64,000 bases of DNA from Bacillus multifaciens. GTDB lineage: Bacteria > Bacillota > Bacilli > Bacillales > Bacillaceae_G. The translations under genes were made by a program, and so were the position numbers. Where the stretch lies: positions 1 to 64,000 of the forward strand of contig NZ_JAVBXD010000017.1 in assembly GCF_030756675.1 (NCBI RefSeq). Direction: 5' to 3'. Of this stretch, positions 8,617 to 17,223 are shown piece by piece (position 1 is the first letter of the stretch; the number at the start of each line of letters is the position of its first letter). The notes under the pieces are model-generated. The model saw nothing but the letters and a program-made list of their open reading frames with translations, did no database searches and had not been told where the DNA came from.

Positions 8617-9465
8617 TTATTTTACCTGTGCTGGTAATGGAATGATTTCTTCAGTTTGTTCAGATTCGATTTCTGATTTTGTAGATTTTGTTTCATCTTT
8701 TGTTTTAGTCAAATAATGATAAACCATACCAACAAATACAGATCCGCCAACTATGTTACCGATTGTAGCTGGAATTAAGTTATGAATCGCACCTGCAAAA
8801 GAAACTGTATCAGGATGTGGAACAAGTAAAGCAATTGAAAATATAGATAGATTTGCGATGCTATGTTCATATCCTGACATGAAGAAAGTAAATACAGTTA
8901 AAAATATCATAAGTATTTTAGCTGTATCTCCTTTTACTTGAGATGGAAGGAAACATGCAAGACAAACGAGCCAGTTACATAAAATAGCTTTGAAAAATAT
9001 GTGCATTGTTGATGCGCCCATCTTTGTTGTGGCAACTTCATTTAATAAGTGATTGTGACTTATTGTTTCAAAAATACCAGTTGCATAAAATAGGAATGCG
9101 AAAAATACTGCTCCTACTAAGTTTCCTACATAACAAGCACCCCAGTTGCGAAGTGTATCGATAACAGTTGTTTCTTTACGTAAAGTTGCAACGGTGAAAT
9201 ACATTGTATTTCCTGTAAATAATTCAGCTCCACCAAATATAATTAAAATAAGTGCAATTCCAAAAAAGATAGAGAATGCAAAATATGTTGCGGGTGAATG
9301 TGCATCATGAAAGAAATTTCCTAATTTAGAACATAGTACAATAACAAAACCCATATAGACACCAGCTAGCGCCGCCCGAAGGAAATATTGCATTGGATTG
9401 TTATCTAACATCTTTTTCTTTTTCTTTGCGAGCTGTACTAGGTAATCTACTCCTTGTTCTAGCAT
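8617..9465 (-). CDS. Formate/nitrite transporter family protein (YwcJ-like)
   Basis: A 282-residue FNT-family channel with six predicted membrane helices. Family marks are the N-terminal FLRAALAGVYMGF helix, GGAELFTGNTMYF, the NWGACYVGNLVGAVF helix and the VGGSVFVGMVYHYL C-terminal helix. A charged tail rich in Lys, Glu and Thr follows. FNT proteins move formate, nitrite or other small monocarboxylates. In B. subtilis the family member YwcJ is in the Rex regulon, and here a near-perfect Rex-type palindrome and a cre site lie just upstream. That supports a fermentative or redox-controlled role; the substrate itself cannot be assigned. Confidence 0.9.
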   Translation of the reverse strand: MLEQGVDYLVQLAKKKKKMLDNNPMQYFLRAALAGVYMGFVIVLCSKLGNFFHDAHSPATYFAFSIFFGIALILIIFGGAELFTGNTMYFTVATLRKETTVIDTLRNWGACYVGNLVGAVFFAFLFYATGIFETISHNHLLNEVATTKMGASTMHIFFKAILCNWLVCLACFLPSQVKGDTAKILMIFLTVFTFFMSGYEHSIANLSIFSIALLVPHPDTVSFAGAIHNLIPATIGNIVGGSVFVGMVYHYLTKTKDETKSTKSEIESEQTEEIIPLPAQVK

Positions 9466-9550
9466 AAAACATTACGCTCCTTCAATAAATCGTTTATAAA
9501 TATACTTTATATAAATAAAGTACACGTATTTACTCTTTCTTTCAATAAGT

Positions 9551-9568
9551 TTGTGTAACAATTCACAA
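9551..9568 (-). promoter_or_regulatory. Candidate Rex operator
   Basis: TTGTGTAACAATTCACAA fits TTGTGA-N6-TCACAA with one mismatch, the recognition pattern of the NADH-sensing repressor Rex. It lies 86 bases upstream of the FNT transporter start. Confidence 0.6.
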
Positions 9569-9586
9569 AAAGGACACCAATTCTAA

Positions 9587-9600
9587 TGAAAGCGTTAACA
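9587..9600 (-). promoter_or_regulatory. Candidate CcpA cre site
   Basis: TGAAAGCGTTAACA matches the cre consensus TGWAARCGYTWNCW at all 14 positions. It lies 18 bases from the candidate Rex site, upstream of the FNT gene. Confidence 0.6.
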
Positions 9601-9666
9601 AATTATTGTATAATATAATACATTTTCAACAATTGAGAAATCTTACCTGTTTTTGAAGAAAAAAGA

Positions 9667-9694
9667 AAAAGCGCTGAGATTACAGCGCTTTTTC
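9667..9694 (-). terminator. Terminator overlapping the terC 3' end
   Basis: The stem AAAAAGCGCTG/CAGCGCTTTTT spans the last codons and stop of the TerC-family gene and runs into a T tract on the minus strand. Confidence 0.75.
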
Positions 9695-10486
9695 GTTATA
9701 TTGTTTCGAATCTTGTTGTACGTTTGGATTTGTTTCTTTTGATAAGAACCAACCACCTGCACCAATTGCAAGCAATACACCCCAGAAGATCAATTTCCAA
9801 GTAGTTGATTCTGGGAATTCATGTGGAATGACACCTAATGCAGGGTGAGCTAACGTATAGATTGCTAATTTTACACCAACCCAACCTACAATCATGAATG
9901 CAGCAGTTTCTAATCCAGGTTTACGTTGCAGTAAGTTTACGAAAGCGGATGCGGCAAAGCGCATAATAATTAATCCAATCATACCGCCTGCGAAAATAAC
10001 AGCAAACTGTCCGATATCAAGTTCGCCAATTGTACCAAGGTTTGTCTTCGGTAATGTCATTGCTAATGCAACCGCTGCTAAAATAGAGTCAACAGCAAAC
10101 GCAATATCAGCAACTTCTACTTTGAATACAGTCCACCAAAAGTTTTCTTGTTTTTTCTCTTTTTCTTTTTTCTCTGTTTCTTGATGAATTGTATTCTTTT
10201 TTACATACGTTTTTATAAGGTGATTCACAGCGATAAACATTAAATAAACAGCACCAATTGCTTGTACTTGCCATACATCGACAAGAAATGAAATCATAAA
10301 TAATGATCCAAATCGGAATACAAATGCTCCTGCAAGTCCGTAAAATAAAGCTTTTTTTCGTTTTTCTTCCGGTAAGTGTTTTACCATGATTGCAAGGACA
10401 AGTGCATTATCTGCTGCTAAAATTCCTTCCAAAGCGACTAAAATAAGTAATACCCAACCATACTGCAATAATAAAGATAGTTCCAT
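9680..10486 (-). CDS. TerC-family integral membrane protein (likely manganese exporter)
   Basis: A 268-residue TerC-family protein with about seven membrane helices and a charged Lys/Glu-rich cytoplasmic loop near residues 100-115. The two conserved acidic membrane motifs are present: EGILAADNALVLA (about 20-32) and VADIAFAVDSILAAVA (about 125-140). The 5' leader carries a yybP-ykoY riboswitch, which senses Mn2+ and commonly controls TerC-type genes, so Mn2+ efflux or manganese loading of secreted enzymes is the likely role. The last codons form the stem of the terminator. Confidence 0.88.
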   Translation of the reverse strand: MELSLLLQYGWVLLILVALEGILAADNALVLAIMVKHLPEEKRKKALFYGLAGAFVFRFGSLFMISFLVDVWQVQAIGAVYLMFIAVNHLIKTYVKKNTIHQETEKKEKEKKQENFWWTVFKVEVADIAFAVDSILAAVALAMTLPKTNLGTIGELDIGQFAVIFAGGMIGLIIMRFAASAFVNLLQRKPGLETAAFMIVGWVGVKLAIYTLAHPALGVIPHEFPESTTWKLIFWGVLLAIGAGGWFLSKETNPNVQQDSKQYNEKAL

Positions 10487-10597
10487 TTACATTCTCCTCT
10501 CGTTTGTATAGGCGCTAAACAATAAGAAAAAAATCCCCATTGTTTAGCTTTCCAAAAAATAAGCTCTATTAACGGCGAAGGAATTTAGGAATGAATG

Positions 10598-10740
10598 CAA
10601 AAAAGACCTCTGCCATTAATAGGCAAAGGTCTTGCTAGACATATGTAATAAACTATGCCAACAAAGCCGGAGGAACATGGTTCCACGTAATGACGACTTT
10701 GTTTCAGAGAATATTTTCTCTGACGCTACTCCCCTTTGGA
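10598..10740 (-). ncRNA. yybP-ykoY manganese riboswitch with terminator
   Basis: Read on the minus strand, the leader starts AAAGGGGAGTAGCGTC and continues through CGTCATTACGTGG, CCGGCTTTGTTGGC, then GTCTAGCAAGACCTTTGCC. These are the conserved blocks of the yybP-ykoY Mn2+ aptamer. The last block is shared with a terminator stem (AAGACCTTTGCC paired with GGCAGAGGTCTT) followed by Ts at 10598-10605. The switch lies upstream of the TerC-family gene. Mn2+ binding is expected to prevent the terminator and turn the gene on. Confidence 0.9.
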
Positions 10741-10878
10741 AATATGCTATTACGTACAGTATATAAGTAATACTATAGTCTGTCAACCTGTTAAAAGATT
10801 TTTGTGTGAATATTTCATTTTTTGTACTTTCTATGAGGAGAGGGAAGCGCTCATGAGTAGTGGAGTTGTAAATAGTAA

Positions 10879-10899
10879 AGAGGCAGAGAATATCTGCCT
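10879..10899 (-). terminator. Terminator after the SASP gene
   Basis: The stem GAGGCAGA/TCTGCCTC has a short loop and lies 22 bases past the SASP stop codon on the minus strand. A modest T-rich tail follows. Confidence 0.65.
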
Positions 10900-10920
10900 C
10901 AAATCCATTGTTTATTTTAT

Positions 10921-11106
10921 TTATCCACGTAATTGCTGTTGTGCAAGGGAAACGAGACGTTTTGTCACTTCGCCGCCGACAGATCCATTTGAACGAGCAG
11001 CTGTGCTAGATCCTAAATTCACGCCAAACTCTTGTGCAATTTCATACTTAAACTGCTCTAATGCCTGTTCAGCACCAGGAACAAGTAATTTATTTGTTTT
11101 CGCCAT
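10921..11106 (-). CDS. Alpha/beta-type small acid-soluble spore protein
   Basis: A 61-residue SASP of the alpha/beta family. These proteins coat forespore DNA, protect it from UV and heat, and are degraded by the GPR protease at germination. The GPR-type site is seen as [13 protein letters not shown], and the C-terminal DNA-binding helix as [21 protein letters not shown]. An AAGGGG site precedes the ATG. A CATACAAT sequence further upstream resembles the -10 box of forespore sigma factors. The gene is monocistronic, with its own terminator. Confidence 0.93.
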   Translation of the reverse strand: MAKTNKLLVPGAEQALEQFKYEIAQEFGVNLGSSTAARSNGSVGGEVTKRLVSLAQQQLRG

Positions 11107-11224
11107 AGTATAATACCCCTTTTTTCATTTTCAGCCTATAGAAGCTGATGATATTATTGTATGTGTTTGATTTTTACTCATACGCGGAAGTAATCGGACA
11201 GACTAGCAGTTCTTGGATGAAATG

Positions 11225-11253
11225 AAAAAAGAGTAGCAGCGCTACTCTTTTTT
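11225..11253 (-). terminator. Terminator after phaJ
   Basis: A perfect stem, AAAAAAGAGTAGC paired with GCTACTCTTTTTT around a tiny loop, overlaps the phaJ stop region on the minus strand. Confidence 0.8.
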
Positions 11254-11685
11254 CATAACAGTTGCCGTACCTTCGACAACAACTTTATTGTATTGATTAT
11301 ATATGTTTGTTTGTAAGGTAATAATTCTTTTATCATCGCGTTTCTCAATGACTTCAGCGACAACACGCAGTGTATCTCCGATTTTTACCGGGGCACGAAA
11401 TGCAATATTTTGTGATAAATAAATGGTATTTTTTCCAGGAAGCTTTGTGCCAAGTATTGTTGAAATAAAACTAGAGACGAGCATTCCATGAGCAATGCGT
11501 TCTTTGAACATTGTTGTTTTTGCAAAAGAATCAAGGAGATGAATTGGATTTACATCACCCGTAAGTTTTGCAAACGTAACGATATCTTCATTTGAAATCG
11601 TTTTTGTTAAAGAAACTTGATCCCCTATGTGAATGTCATCATAATGAAGCTCATGAACAGATTCTGCTTCTCGAAAAGGATTCAT
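11242..11685 (-). CDS. phaJ: (R)-specific enoyl-CoA hydratase PhaJ (MaoC family)
   Basis: A 147-residue MaoC-like hot-dog hydratase. It would convert trans-2-enoyl-CoA from beta-oxidation into (R)-3-hydroxyacyl-CoA for polyhydroxyalkanoate synthesis. The catalytic hydratase motif is clear in TGDVNPIHLLDSFAK (Asp and His), followed by IAHGMLVSSFIS. I chose the ATG at 11685 because AAGGAGG lies 6 bases upstream and the family length fits. A longer reading to 11781 has only a weak site. It lies downstream of phaP and phaQ on the same strand, opposite phaR-phaB-phaC, as in other Bacillus pha loci. Confidence 0.85.
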   Translation of the reverse strand: MNPFREAESVHELHYDDIHIGDQVSLTKTISNEDIVTFAKLTGDVNPIHLLDSFAKTTMFKERIAHGMLVSSFISTILGTKLPGKNTIYLSQNIAFRAPVKIGDTLRVVAEVIEKRDDKRIITLQTNIYNQYNKVVVEGTATVMKKE

Positions 11686-11786
11686 TTCTTCCTCCTTCTT
11701 TTCCATGTTGAAAAATGTGAGCCATCCAGATGCAAAGGGAGAAAGAAAGGAAAGAGTATTTTTTGCAGTCAGCTGCCACATCTTTC

Positions 11787-12311
11787 TTACTTCATGGAAG
11801 TAAATAGATTTTTTGAGTTTTCCTCGAACTTTTTTACGAGGTCTAGTTGCATGGATTTGAATTCTTCTAAAAAACTTTCCATTTGTTTTTGAACCTCTTC
11901 ACGTTGTTGCTGTTGTTGGTTAATTAGTTGTTTCACCGCTTCTTCGAATTGTTCGCTTGTTTGTGAAAGTAAAGATAGAGATGTTTTTGTTGGAGACACA
12001 GTGAGCTGTTGCATATGATTGGAAAGTTCATTCCATTTTTCTTGCCATCCATCAATTTGTTCATTGAAAGAAGTTCCGGCGAATTGCTTTACATACTCAT
12101 TGTATTGTGCGTTTGCTTGTGCTGAAAATTGCTGGATTTCTTTTTCGATATCCTTCGTACTTTCTGTTAATTTATGCAAAGCTTCCTGCTGATGTTTCAA
12201 CGTTTCTAATGTAAGTTGTTCCATTTGTTTTCCCGCTGAAGAGAATAGGGAAAGAGAGTGTGACCAATTTTTCCAGAATGCATCAACAAGTTCGTGTGGT
12301 TTCGTTTCCAT
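11787..12311 (-). CDS. phaP: Phasin PhaP, PHA granule-associated protein
   Basis: A 174-residue, almost entirely helical, Gln/Glu/Lys-rich protein with coiled-coil character, as expected of the phasin that coats polyhydroxyalkanoate granules in Bacillus. The N-terminal HELVDAFWKNWSHSLSLF and the QMEQLTLETLKHQQEALHKL region fit the family. The ATG at 12311 follows GGAGGTCAAGTC. The upstream extension to 12395 overlaps the regulator phaQ in another frame and is not used. Confidence 0.85.
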   Translation of the reverse strand: METKPHELVDAFWKNWSHSLSLFSSAGKQMEQLTLETLKHQQEALHKLTESTKDIEKEIQQFSAQANAQYNEYVKQFAGTSFNEQIDGWQEKWNELSNHMQQLTVSPTKTSLSLLSQTSEQFEEAVKQLINQQQQQREEVQKQMESFLEEFKSMQLDLVKKFEENSKNLFTSMK

Positions 12312-12354
12312 GACTTGACCTCCAAATAAAATTTTTACATATTGTGAACGCAGT

Positions 12355-12804
12355 TTATTCTGCTGTGTCACCAGAAGATGATGAAGATTTCTCATCCTTT
12401 ACTGAAACCGTGGAAAATGGGAAGAATGCATTGGTGTATAGGTTAAAAAATGTACGCAGCATCTTTTGGTATTGTTCAAATGACGTAGCGCAAGAAGATA
12501 AATATTCCTCTCCATATTCCGTTAAAGAATAAATTCGTTTTGCTGGACCTCCTTCACTTGTATCCCAAGTGGAAGATATGAGGTTTTCTTTTTCTAACTT
12601 TCGCAAAGTCCTATATACATTACCTTGATCAATAGAAGAAAAGCCAATATCCATTAGCATTTGAATGAGTTTGTAACCGTGAAGACTCCAGTCTTTAAGA
12701 CAGAGAAGTAGGAATGGAACTAAGAAGTTTTTTGGCATGGAGTTTGGTTGTTTCGTTTGGGATGTTTCCAAACTTTCTTTTTTTTCTGGTTCATTTTGTA
12801 GCAT
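12355..12804 (-). CDS. phaQ: PadR-family PHB-responsive repressor PhaQ
   Basis: A 149-residue PadR-type winged-helix regulator. The DNA-binding core (about 25-105) reads FLVPFLLLCLKDWSLHGYKL...IDQGNVYRTLRKLEKENLIS, and a Ser/Asp-rich C-terminal tail follows. In Bacillus pha loci PhaQ represses its own gene and phaP and is released by binding PHB. Here it is directly upstream of phaP and divergent from phaR, so the 215-base gap at 12805-13019 should hold its operator. The start follows a GAGGTGAT site. Confidence 0.88.
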   Translation of the reverse strand: MLQNEPEKKESLETSQTKQPNSMPKNFLVPFLLLCLKDWSLHGYKLIQMLMDIGFSSIDQGNVYRTLRKLEKENLISSTWDTSEGGPAKRIYSLTEYGEEYLSSCATSFEQYQKMLRTFFNLYTNAFFPFSTVSVKDEKSSSSSGDTAE

Positions 12805-13019
12805 GATTGTGCATCACCTCATGAATCAGTTAGTTGGGAATTATTTCTTATATGTGCAATTTACACCTATCTGTATTTTTTGTCAATTCATTTTTTTGAA
12901 AATAGAAAAAATAAATACACCCTTGAACTTTTAGACAGAATATTAGAAAATAATGAATAGATTGAATTATTTCAATTGCTTTATTGGTTTTGATAACGAA
13001 ATGAAGGAGTGTAGGAGAA

Positions 13020-13487
13020 TTGATTGAACAAAAACTCGATCCACTACAAGCTTGGAAGGAAGTTTACGAACAGACAGAAAAGTTTTGGGGAAAAACGCTT
13101 AATGAAACAGTCAAGACAGAAGAGTATTCTGCATGGATGGGAAGCGTTTTAGATTTGAACTTGTTTTATCAAAAGATGATGAACGATGCAACGAAAGGGT
13201 ATTTAGAAAAGGTGAATATTCCAACGCAAGAAGATATTGCACGAGTTGCCTCTCTTGTTATTAATTTAGAAAACAAAGTTGACAATATTGAAGAGTTTTT
13301 AGAGGAAAATACAGAATCTCTCGGGCAATCACCTACAATAAAACGTGATGTAACAAAAGTGAAACAAGATATTCGTACACTAGAAAATAAATTAGATAAA
13401 GTTTTAGAGCTATTAGAAGGGCAGAATGCAATATTAGAAAAACTACAAGTACCAGCTGTACAAGCGAAACAAGATCCAAAAAAATAA
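13020..13487 (+). CDS. phaR: PHA synthase regulatory subunit PhaR
   Basis: A 155-residue acidic protein with a helical and coiled-coil C-terminal half (heptads near 80-150). It matches the PhaR subunit that pairs with PhaC to make the active class IV PHA synthase of Bacillus. The N-terminus DPLQAWKEVYEQTEKFWGKT is typical. The start is a TTG with AGGAG 2-5 bases upstream of it, itself preceded by GAAGGAG; no better in-frame start exists. It heads the plus-strand phaRBC cluster. Confidence 0.85.
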   Translation: MIEQKLDPLQAWKEVYEQTEKFWGKTLNETVKTEEYSAWMGSVLDLNLFYQKMMNDATKGYLEKVNIPTQEDIARVASLVINLENKVDNIEEFLEENTESLGQSPTIKRDVTKVKQDIRTLENKLDKVLELLEGQNAILEKLQVPAVQAKQDPKK

Positions 13488-13635
13488 TTTCGTTAAATAT
13501 ATACTCGTTCAGAAAGTGGAAGGGTCTTTCTAGGACGGTATCTTATTTATAAATGTATACATGCATTATGCGGTGTACATCTAGGCGAAATCCATCCATC
13601 ATGTAGCCGCAAATTATAACAAAGGGGGAGCAAAA

Positions 13636-14379
13636 ATGGCTCAATTACATGGAAAAGTAGCAATTGTAACGGGTGGAGCAAAGGGAATTGGAAAAGCAAT
13701 TACAGTGGCGCTAGCGGCAGAAGGTGCAAAGGTAGTAATTAACTACAATAGCAGTAAAGATGCTGCGGAGAACCTTGTGAATGAGCTCGCAAAAGAAGGA
13801 CATGATGTGTATGCTTGTCAAGCAGATGTTTCTAAGTTAGAAGATGCAAAGCGTCTTGTAGAAGAAACAGTACAGCACTTTGGAAAAGTGGACATTTTAG
13901 TTAATAATGCTGGAATTACGAGAGATCGTACATTTAAAAAGTTGAATCGTGAAGATTGGGATCGCGTTATCGATGTGAATTTAAGTAGCGTATTTAACAC
14001 ATCAAGTGCGGCACTTCCATACATAACGGAAGCTGAAGAGGGACGAATTATTAGTATCTCTTCTATTATTGGCCAAGCTGGCGGATTTGGACAAACGAAT
14101 TATTCAGCTGCAAAAGCTGGGATGATTGGATTTACAAAATCGTTAGCATTAGAACTTGCAAGAACAAATGTAACAGTAAATGCGATTTGCCCAGGCTTTA
14201 TTGATACAGAGATGGTAGCAGAAGTTCCAGAAAACGTTCGTGAGCAAATTGTAGCGAAAATTCCGAAGAAACGTTTCGGTCAAGCTGATGAGATTGCAAA
14301 AGGTGTTATATACCTTTGCCGAGATGGTGCGTACATTACAGGTCAGCAATTAAATATTAATGGCGGTTTATATATGTAA
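13636..14379 (+). CDS. phaB: Acetoacetyl-CoA reductase PhaB
   Basis: A 247-residue short-chain dehydrogenase. It reduces acetoacetyl-CoA to (R)-3-hydroxybutyryl-CoA with NADPH, giving monomer to PhaRC. The Rossmann motif TGGAKGIG (about 12-19), NNAG (about 90) and the catalytic Ser and YSAAK (Tyr about 156, Lys about 160) are all present. AAGGGGGAG precedes the ATG. It is close in sequence to FabG, but its place between phaR and phaC supports PhaB. Confidence 0.93.
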   Translation: MAQLHGKVAIVTGGAKGIGKAITVALAAEGAKVVINYNSSKDAAENLVNELAKEGHDVYACQADVSKLEDAKRLVEETVQHFGKVDILVNNAGITRDRTFKKLNREDWDRVIDVNLSSVFNTSSAALPYITEAEEGRIISISSIIGQAGGFGQTNYSAAKAGMIGFTKSLALELARTNVTVNAICPGFIDTEMVAEVPENVREQIVAKIPKKRFGQADEIAKGVIYLCRDGAYITGQQLNINGGLYM

Positions 14380-14389
14380 TCTAACAACA

Positions 14390-14428
14390 AAGAAGTGCAT
14401 GTCTATGATGGGTATGCACTTCTTTCTT
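14390..14428 (+). terminator. Hairpin between phaB and phaC (terminator-like)
   Basis: The stem AAAGAAGTGCAT pairs with ATGCACTTCTTT and is followed by CTTTC, between phaB and phaC. It could be a partial terminator that lowers phaC expression or protects the upstream mRNA. Confidence 0.55.
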
Positions 14429-14463
14429 TCTAAATGGAATAAAAATATAAAGGAGTTGTGAAC

Positions 14464-15549
14464 ATGACAATGCTCAGAGCAGAATGGGAAAAGCAATTAG
14501 AGTTGTATCCAGAGGAATATCGAAAAGCATATCGACGCTTTAGACGAGCGAGTGAAGTGTTGCTTCGTGAACCAGAGCCACAAGTAGGTTTAACGCCGAA
14601 AGAAGTGATTTGGACGAAAAATAAGACGAAGTTATATCGTTACATTCCAAAGAAAGAAAAGACACATTCTGTTCCTATCTTGTTAATTTATGCTCTTATT
14701 AATAAGCCTTACATTATGGACTTAACGCCAGGGAATAGCTTAGTGGAATATTTAGTGGACCGTGGTTTTGATGTGTATATGCTAGACTGGGGAACGTTTG
14801 GTTTAGAAGATAGTCATTTGAAATTTGATGATTTTGTTCTTGATTACATTGCAAAAGCCGTGAAAAAGGTACTGCGTACAGCAAAGGCAGAAGAAATTTC
14901 TTTGCTTGGTTATTGCATGGGTGGAACATTAACGTCTATTTATGCTGCACTTCACCCACATATGCCGATTCGAAATTTAATTTTTATGACGAGCCCATTT
15001 GACTTCTCAGATACAGGGTTATATGGACCGCTATTAGATGAAAAATATTTTAACTTAGATAAAGCGGTGGATACATTTGGAAATATCCCTCCGGAAATGA
15101 TTGACTTTGGAAATAAAATGTTAAAGCCGATTTCAAATTTTGTCGGTCCTTATGTAGCGCTTCTTGATCGTTCAGAAAATGAGCAGTTTGTAGAAAGTTG
15201 GAGATTAGTTCAAAAATGGGTTGCAGATGGGATTCCGTTTCCGGGAGAATCATATCGTCAATGGATTCGAGAATTTTATCAAAAAAATAAGCTAGTAAAA
15301 GGTGAGCTTGTGATTCGCGGCCAACAGGTGAAGTTGGAAAATATTAAGGCAAATGTATTAAATATTTCGGCGAAACGTGATCATATTGCACTTCCATGTC
15401 AGGTGGAAGCTTTATTAGATCATATTTCGAGTGTTGATAAGCAGTATGTGTGTATTCCAACGGGACATATGTCAATTGTGTACGGCGGAACAGCGGTAAA
15501 GCAAACATATCCAACAGTTGGGAATTGGCTTGAAGAACGCTCAAACTAG
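14464..15549 (+). CDS. phaC: Class IV polyhydroxyalkanoate synthase PhaC
   Basis: A 361-residue alpha/beta-hydrolase-fold polymerase that joins 3-hydroxyacyl-CoA units into PHA at granule surfaces, working with PhaR. The lipase-like box GYCMGG holds nucleophile Cys151. The remaining triad residues are seen as the Asp in AKRDHIALP (about 306) and the His in TGHMSIVYGG (about 335). Length and lack of an N-terminal extension fit the Bacillus class IV enzymes. I chose the ATG at 14464, 8 bases after AGGAG, over the GTG at 14458, which is too close. Confidence 0.95.
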   Translation: MTMLRAEWEKQLELYPEEYRKAYRRFRRASEVLLREPEPQVGLTPKEVIWTKNKTKLYRYIPKKEKTHSVPILLIYALINKPYIMDLTPGNSLVEYLVDRGFDVYMLDWGTFGLEDSHLKFDDFVLDYIAKAVKKVLRTAKAEEISLLGYCMGGTLTSIYAALHPHMPIRNLIFMTSPFDFSDTGLYGPLLDEKYFNLDKAVDTFGNIPPEMIDFGNKMLKPISNFVGPYVALLDRSENEQFVESWRLVQKWVADGIPFPGESYRQWIREFYQKNKLVKGELVIRGQQVKLENIKANVLNISAKRDHIALPCQVEALLDHISSVDKQYVCIPTGHMSIVYGGTAVKQTYPTVGNWLEERSN

Positions 15550-15557
15550 GAATTGAT

Positions 15558-15597
15558 ATGAAAAAATCCGGTTAGTGAAAACTAGCTGGATTTTTTT
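15558..15597 (+). terminator. Terminator after phaC
   Basis: The stem AAAATCCGGTTAGT pairs with ACTAGCTGGATTTTTT (with G-U pairs) and ends in a T tract, 9 bases after the phaC stop. Confidence 0.8.
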
Positions 15598-15600
15598 ATC

Positions 15601-15647
15601 CCGCATTAATAGACAGTAACCCGCACTGATGGAAGTTTCACTTTATG
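15601..15647 (-). repeat. Short copy of the ATAAAGTGAAAC repeat, reverse orientation
   Basis: On the minus strand it reads TAAAGTGAAACTTCCATCAG, then a short interior and a terminal GCGGG. It shares both ends with the copies near 27813 and 43304 but lacks most of the interior. Confidence 0.6.
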
Positions 15648-15831
15648 GAACAGCAGGGCATGCAACTGTTACAGAGTATATTGGTTATACTGCCTATTGC
15701 TCGAACGTTAAGAAATGTCTATTCCTTGTTATGAAATGTTGGAAAATGATATGATATGTGATGTGCTCATTATTCGTAGTAGTTCTGATTTTAAAGTATT
15801 TTACTCAAAAAAAAGTTAAAGAAGTGATGGA

Positions 15832-17181
15832 ATGAAACTTATTAGAAATTGGTTACAACGTTTAAGGCCAGTGCAGCTCATCGCTGTATTTTATGGCATC
15901 GCTGTAATTGTATCTGTTCTATTATTAAGCATGCCATTTGTTTTAAAACCAGGAGTGAATTTGCCATTTATCGATGCTTTATTTATATCCGTTAGTGCGG
16001 TAAGTGTAACGGGGTTATCTACTGTGTCGATTCCAGATACATTTAATACAGCAGGTATTGTGATATTAGCACTTGTTTTACAATTAGGCGGACTTGGTAT
16101 TATGGCACTTGGCACGTTTGTTTGGATGATTACAGGGAAGAAAATAGGTTTGCAGCAGCGGCGATTAATTATGGCAGATCAAAATCAAGGGAATTTAGCT
16201 GGACTTGTTCATTTAATGCGCTCCATTTTAATATTAATTGTTTCGATTGAAGTGCTTGGTGCCCTTTTATTAGGAACAAGATTTTTACATTACTTTCCTA
16301 GATGGAAGGAAGCGTACTTTCATGGTTTCTTTGCAGCTGTTAGTGCGACAACGAATGGTGGATTTGATTTGACGGGTCAATCGCTTATACCGTATCAAAA
16401 GGATTATATCGTACAAATTATACATATGTTTCTCATTATTTTAGGTGCAATTGGTTTTCCTGTATTAATTGAGGTAAAGCAATATATGAGTAGAAAGAAA
16501 GATAAATTATTTCGCTTTTCGTTATTTACAAAACTTACAGCGACAACGTTCTTTTCTTTAGTCATTGTTGGAACAGTCGTTATTTTTTTGTTAGAATGGA
16601 ATCATTTTTTGCACGGTAAATCATGGGATGAAATGCTGTTTTATACATTGTTTCAATCTGTTACGACAAGAAGTGGCGGCTTAGCAACGATGGATATTCA
16701 AGAATTTTCGCCCCCGACACTTTTCTTTATGAGTATATTAATGTTTATTGGAGCTTCTCCAAGTTCTGTTGGCGGAGGCATTCGTACAACAACATTTGCC
16801 GTCAGTATTCTCGTATTGTATAACTTTGCAAAAGGTAGTAGAAGTGTACGTGTATTTGGGAGACAATTACATGAAGAAGATATTGTAAAATCATTTGTTG
16901 TTGCATTGATGGGTGCATTGCTATGTGCTGTAGCAATATTTATTCTATGTATAACCGAACCATTTCCATTAATGAACCTCGTCGTAGAAGTGTGTTCAGC
17001 ATTTGGAACAACAGGATTATCGACAGGAATTACATCAGAACTCACAGCAATTGGAAAGTTAATATTAATTGTGCTGATGTTTATCGGGCGGATTGGTATT
17101 TTAGCGTTCATATTGGTGATTGGGGGAAGAGAGAGGCCTCCTCGATATAAATATCCGAAAGAACGGATTATTATTGGATAA
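15832..17181 (+). CDS. KtrB/TrkH-family potassium channel subunit
   Basis: A 449-residue membrane protein with the fourfold M1-P-M2 plan of Ktr/Trk/HKT potassium channels. The four selectivity-filter loops are seen as VSVTGLST, SATTNGGFD, VTTRSGGLAT and AFGTTGLST, each with its filter Gly. It lacks a regulatory domain and would need a KtrA/C-type RCK partner, which is not nearby. A second paralogue is at 62000. The cyclic di-AMP-binding CbpA-like protein at 20909 is of interest because c-di-AMP controls potassium uptake, but no direct link is shown. Confidence 0.9.
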   Translation: MKLIRNWLQRLRPVQLIAVFYGIAVIVSVLLLSMPFVLKPGVNLPFIDALFISVSAVSVTGLSTVSIPDTFNTAGIVILALVLQLGGLGIMALGTFVWMITGKKIGLQQRRLIMADQNQGNLAGLVHLMRSILILIVSIEVLGALLLGTRFLHYFPRWKEAYFHGFFAAVSATTNGGFDLTGQSLIPYQKDYIVQIIHMFLIILGAIGFPVLIEVKQYMSRKKDKLFRFSLFTKLTATTFFSLVIVGTVVIFLLEWNHFLHGKSWDEMLFYTLFQSVTTRSGGLATMDIQEFSPPTLFFMSILMFIGASPSSVGGGIRTTTFAVSILVLYNFAKGSRSVRVFGRQLHEEDIVKSFVVALMGALLCAVAIFILCITEPFPLMNLVVEVCSAFGTTGLSTGITSELTAIGKLILIVLMFIGRIGILAFILVIGGRERPPRYKYPKERIIIG

Positions 17182-17184
17182 GAA

Positions 17185-17221
17185 GAGCGATTCTATTTTC
17201 TAAAATAGAATCGCTTTTCTA
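17185..17221. terminator. Bidirectional terminator
   Basis: A near-perfect stem (GCGATTCTATTTT paired with AAAATAGAATCGC) followed by TTTTCTAT lies between the plus-strand potassium channel gene and the minus-strand DUF3905 gene. Confidence 0.8.
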
Positions 17222-17223
17222 TG

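Noticed and set aside
10736-11113. Plus-strand ORF over the riboswitch and SASP gene
   Set aside because: It is antisense to a clear SASP gene and to the riboswitch leader.
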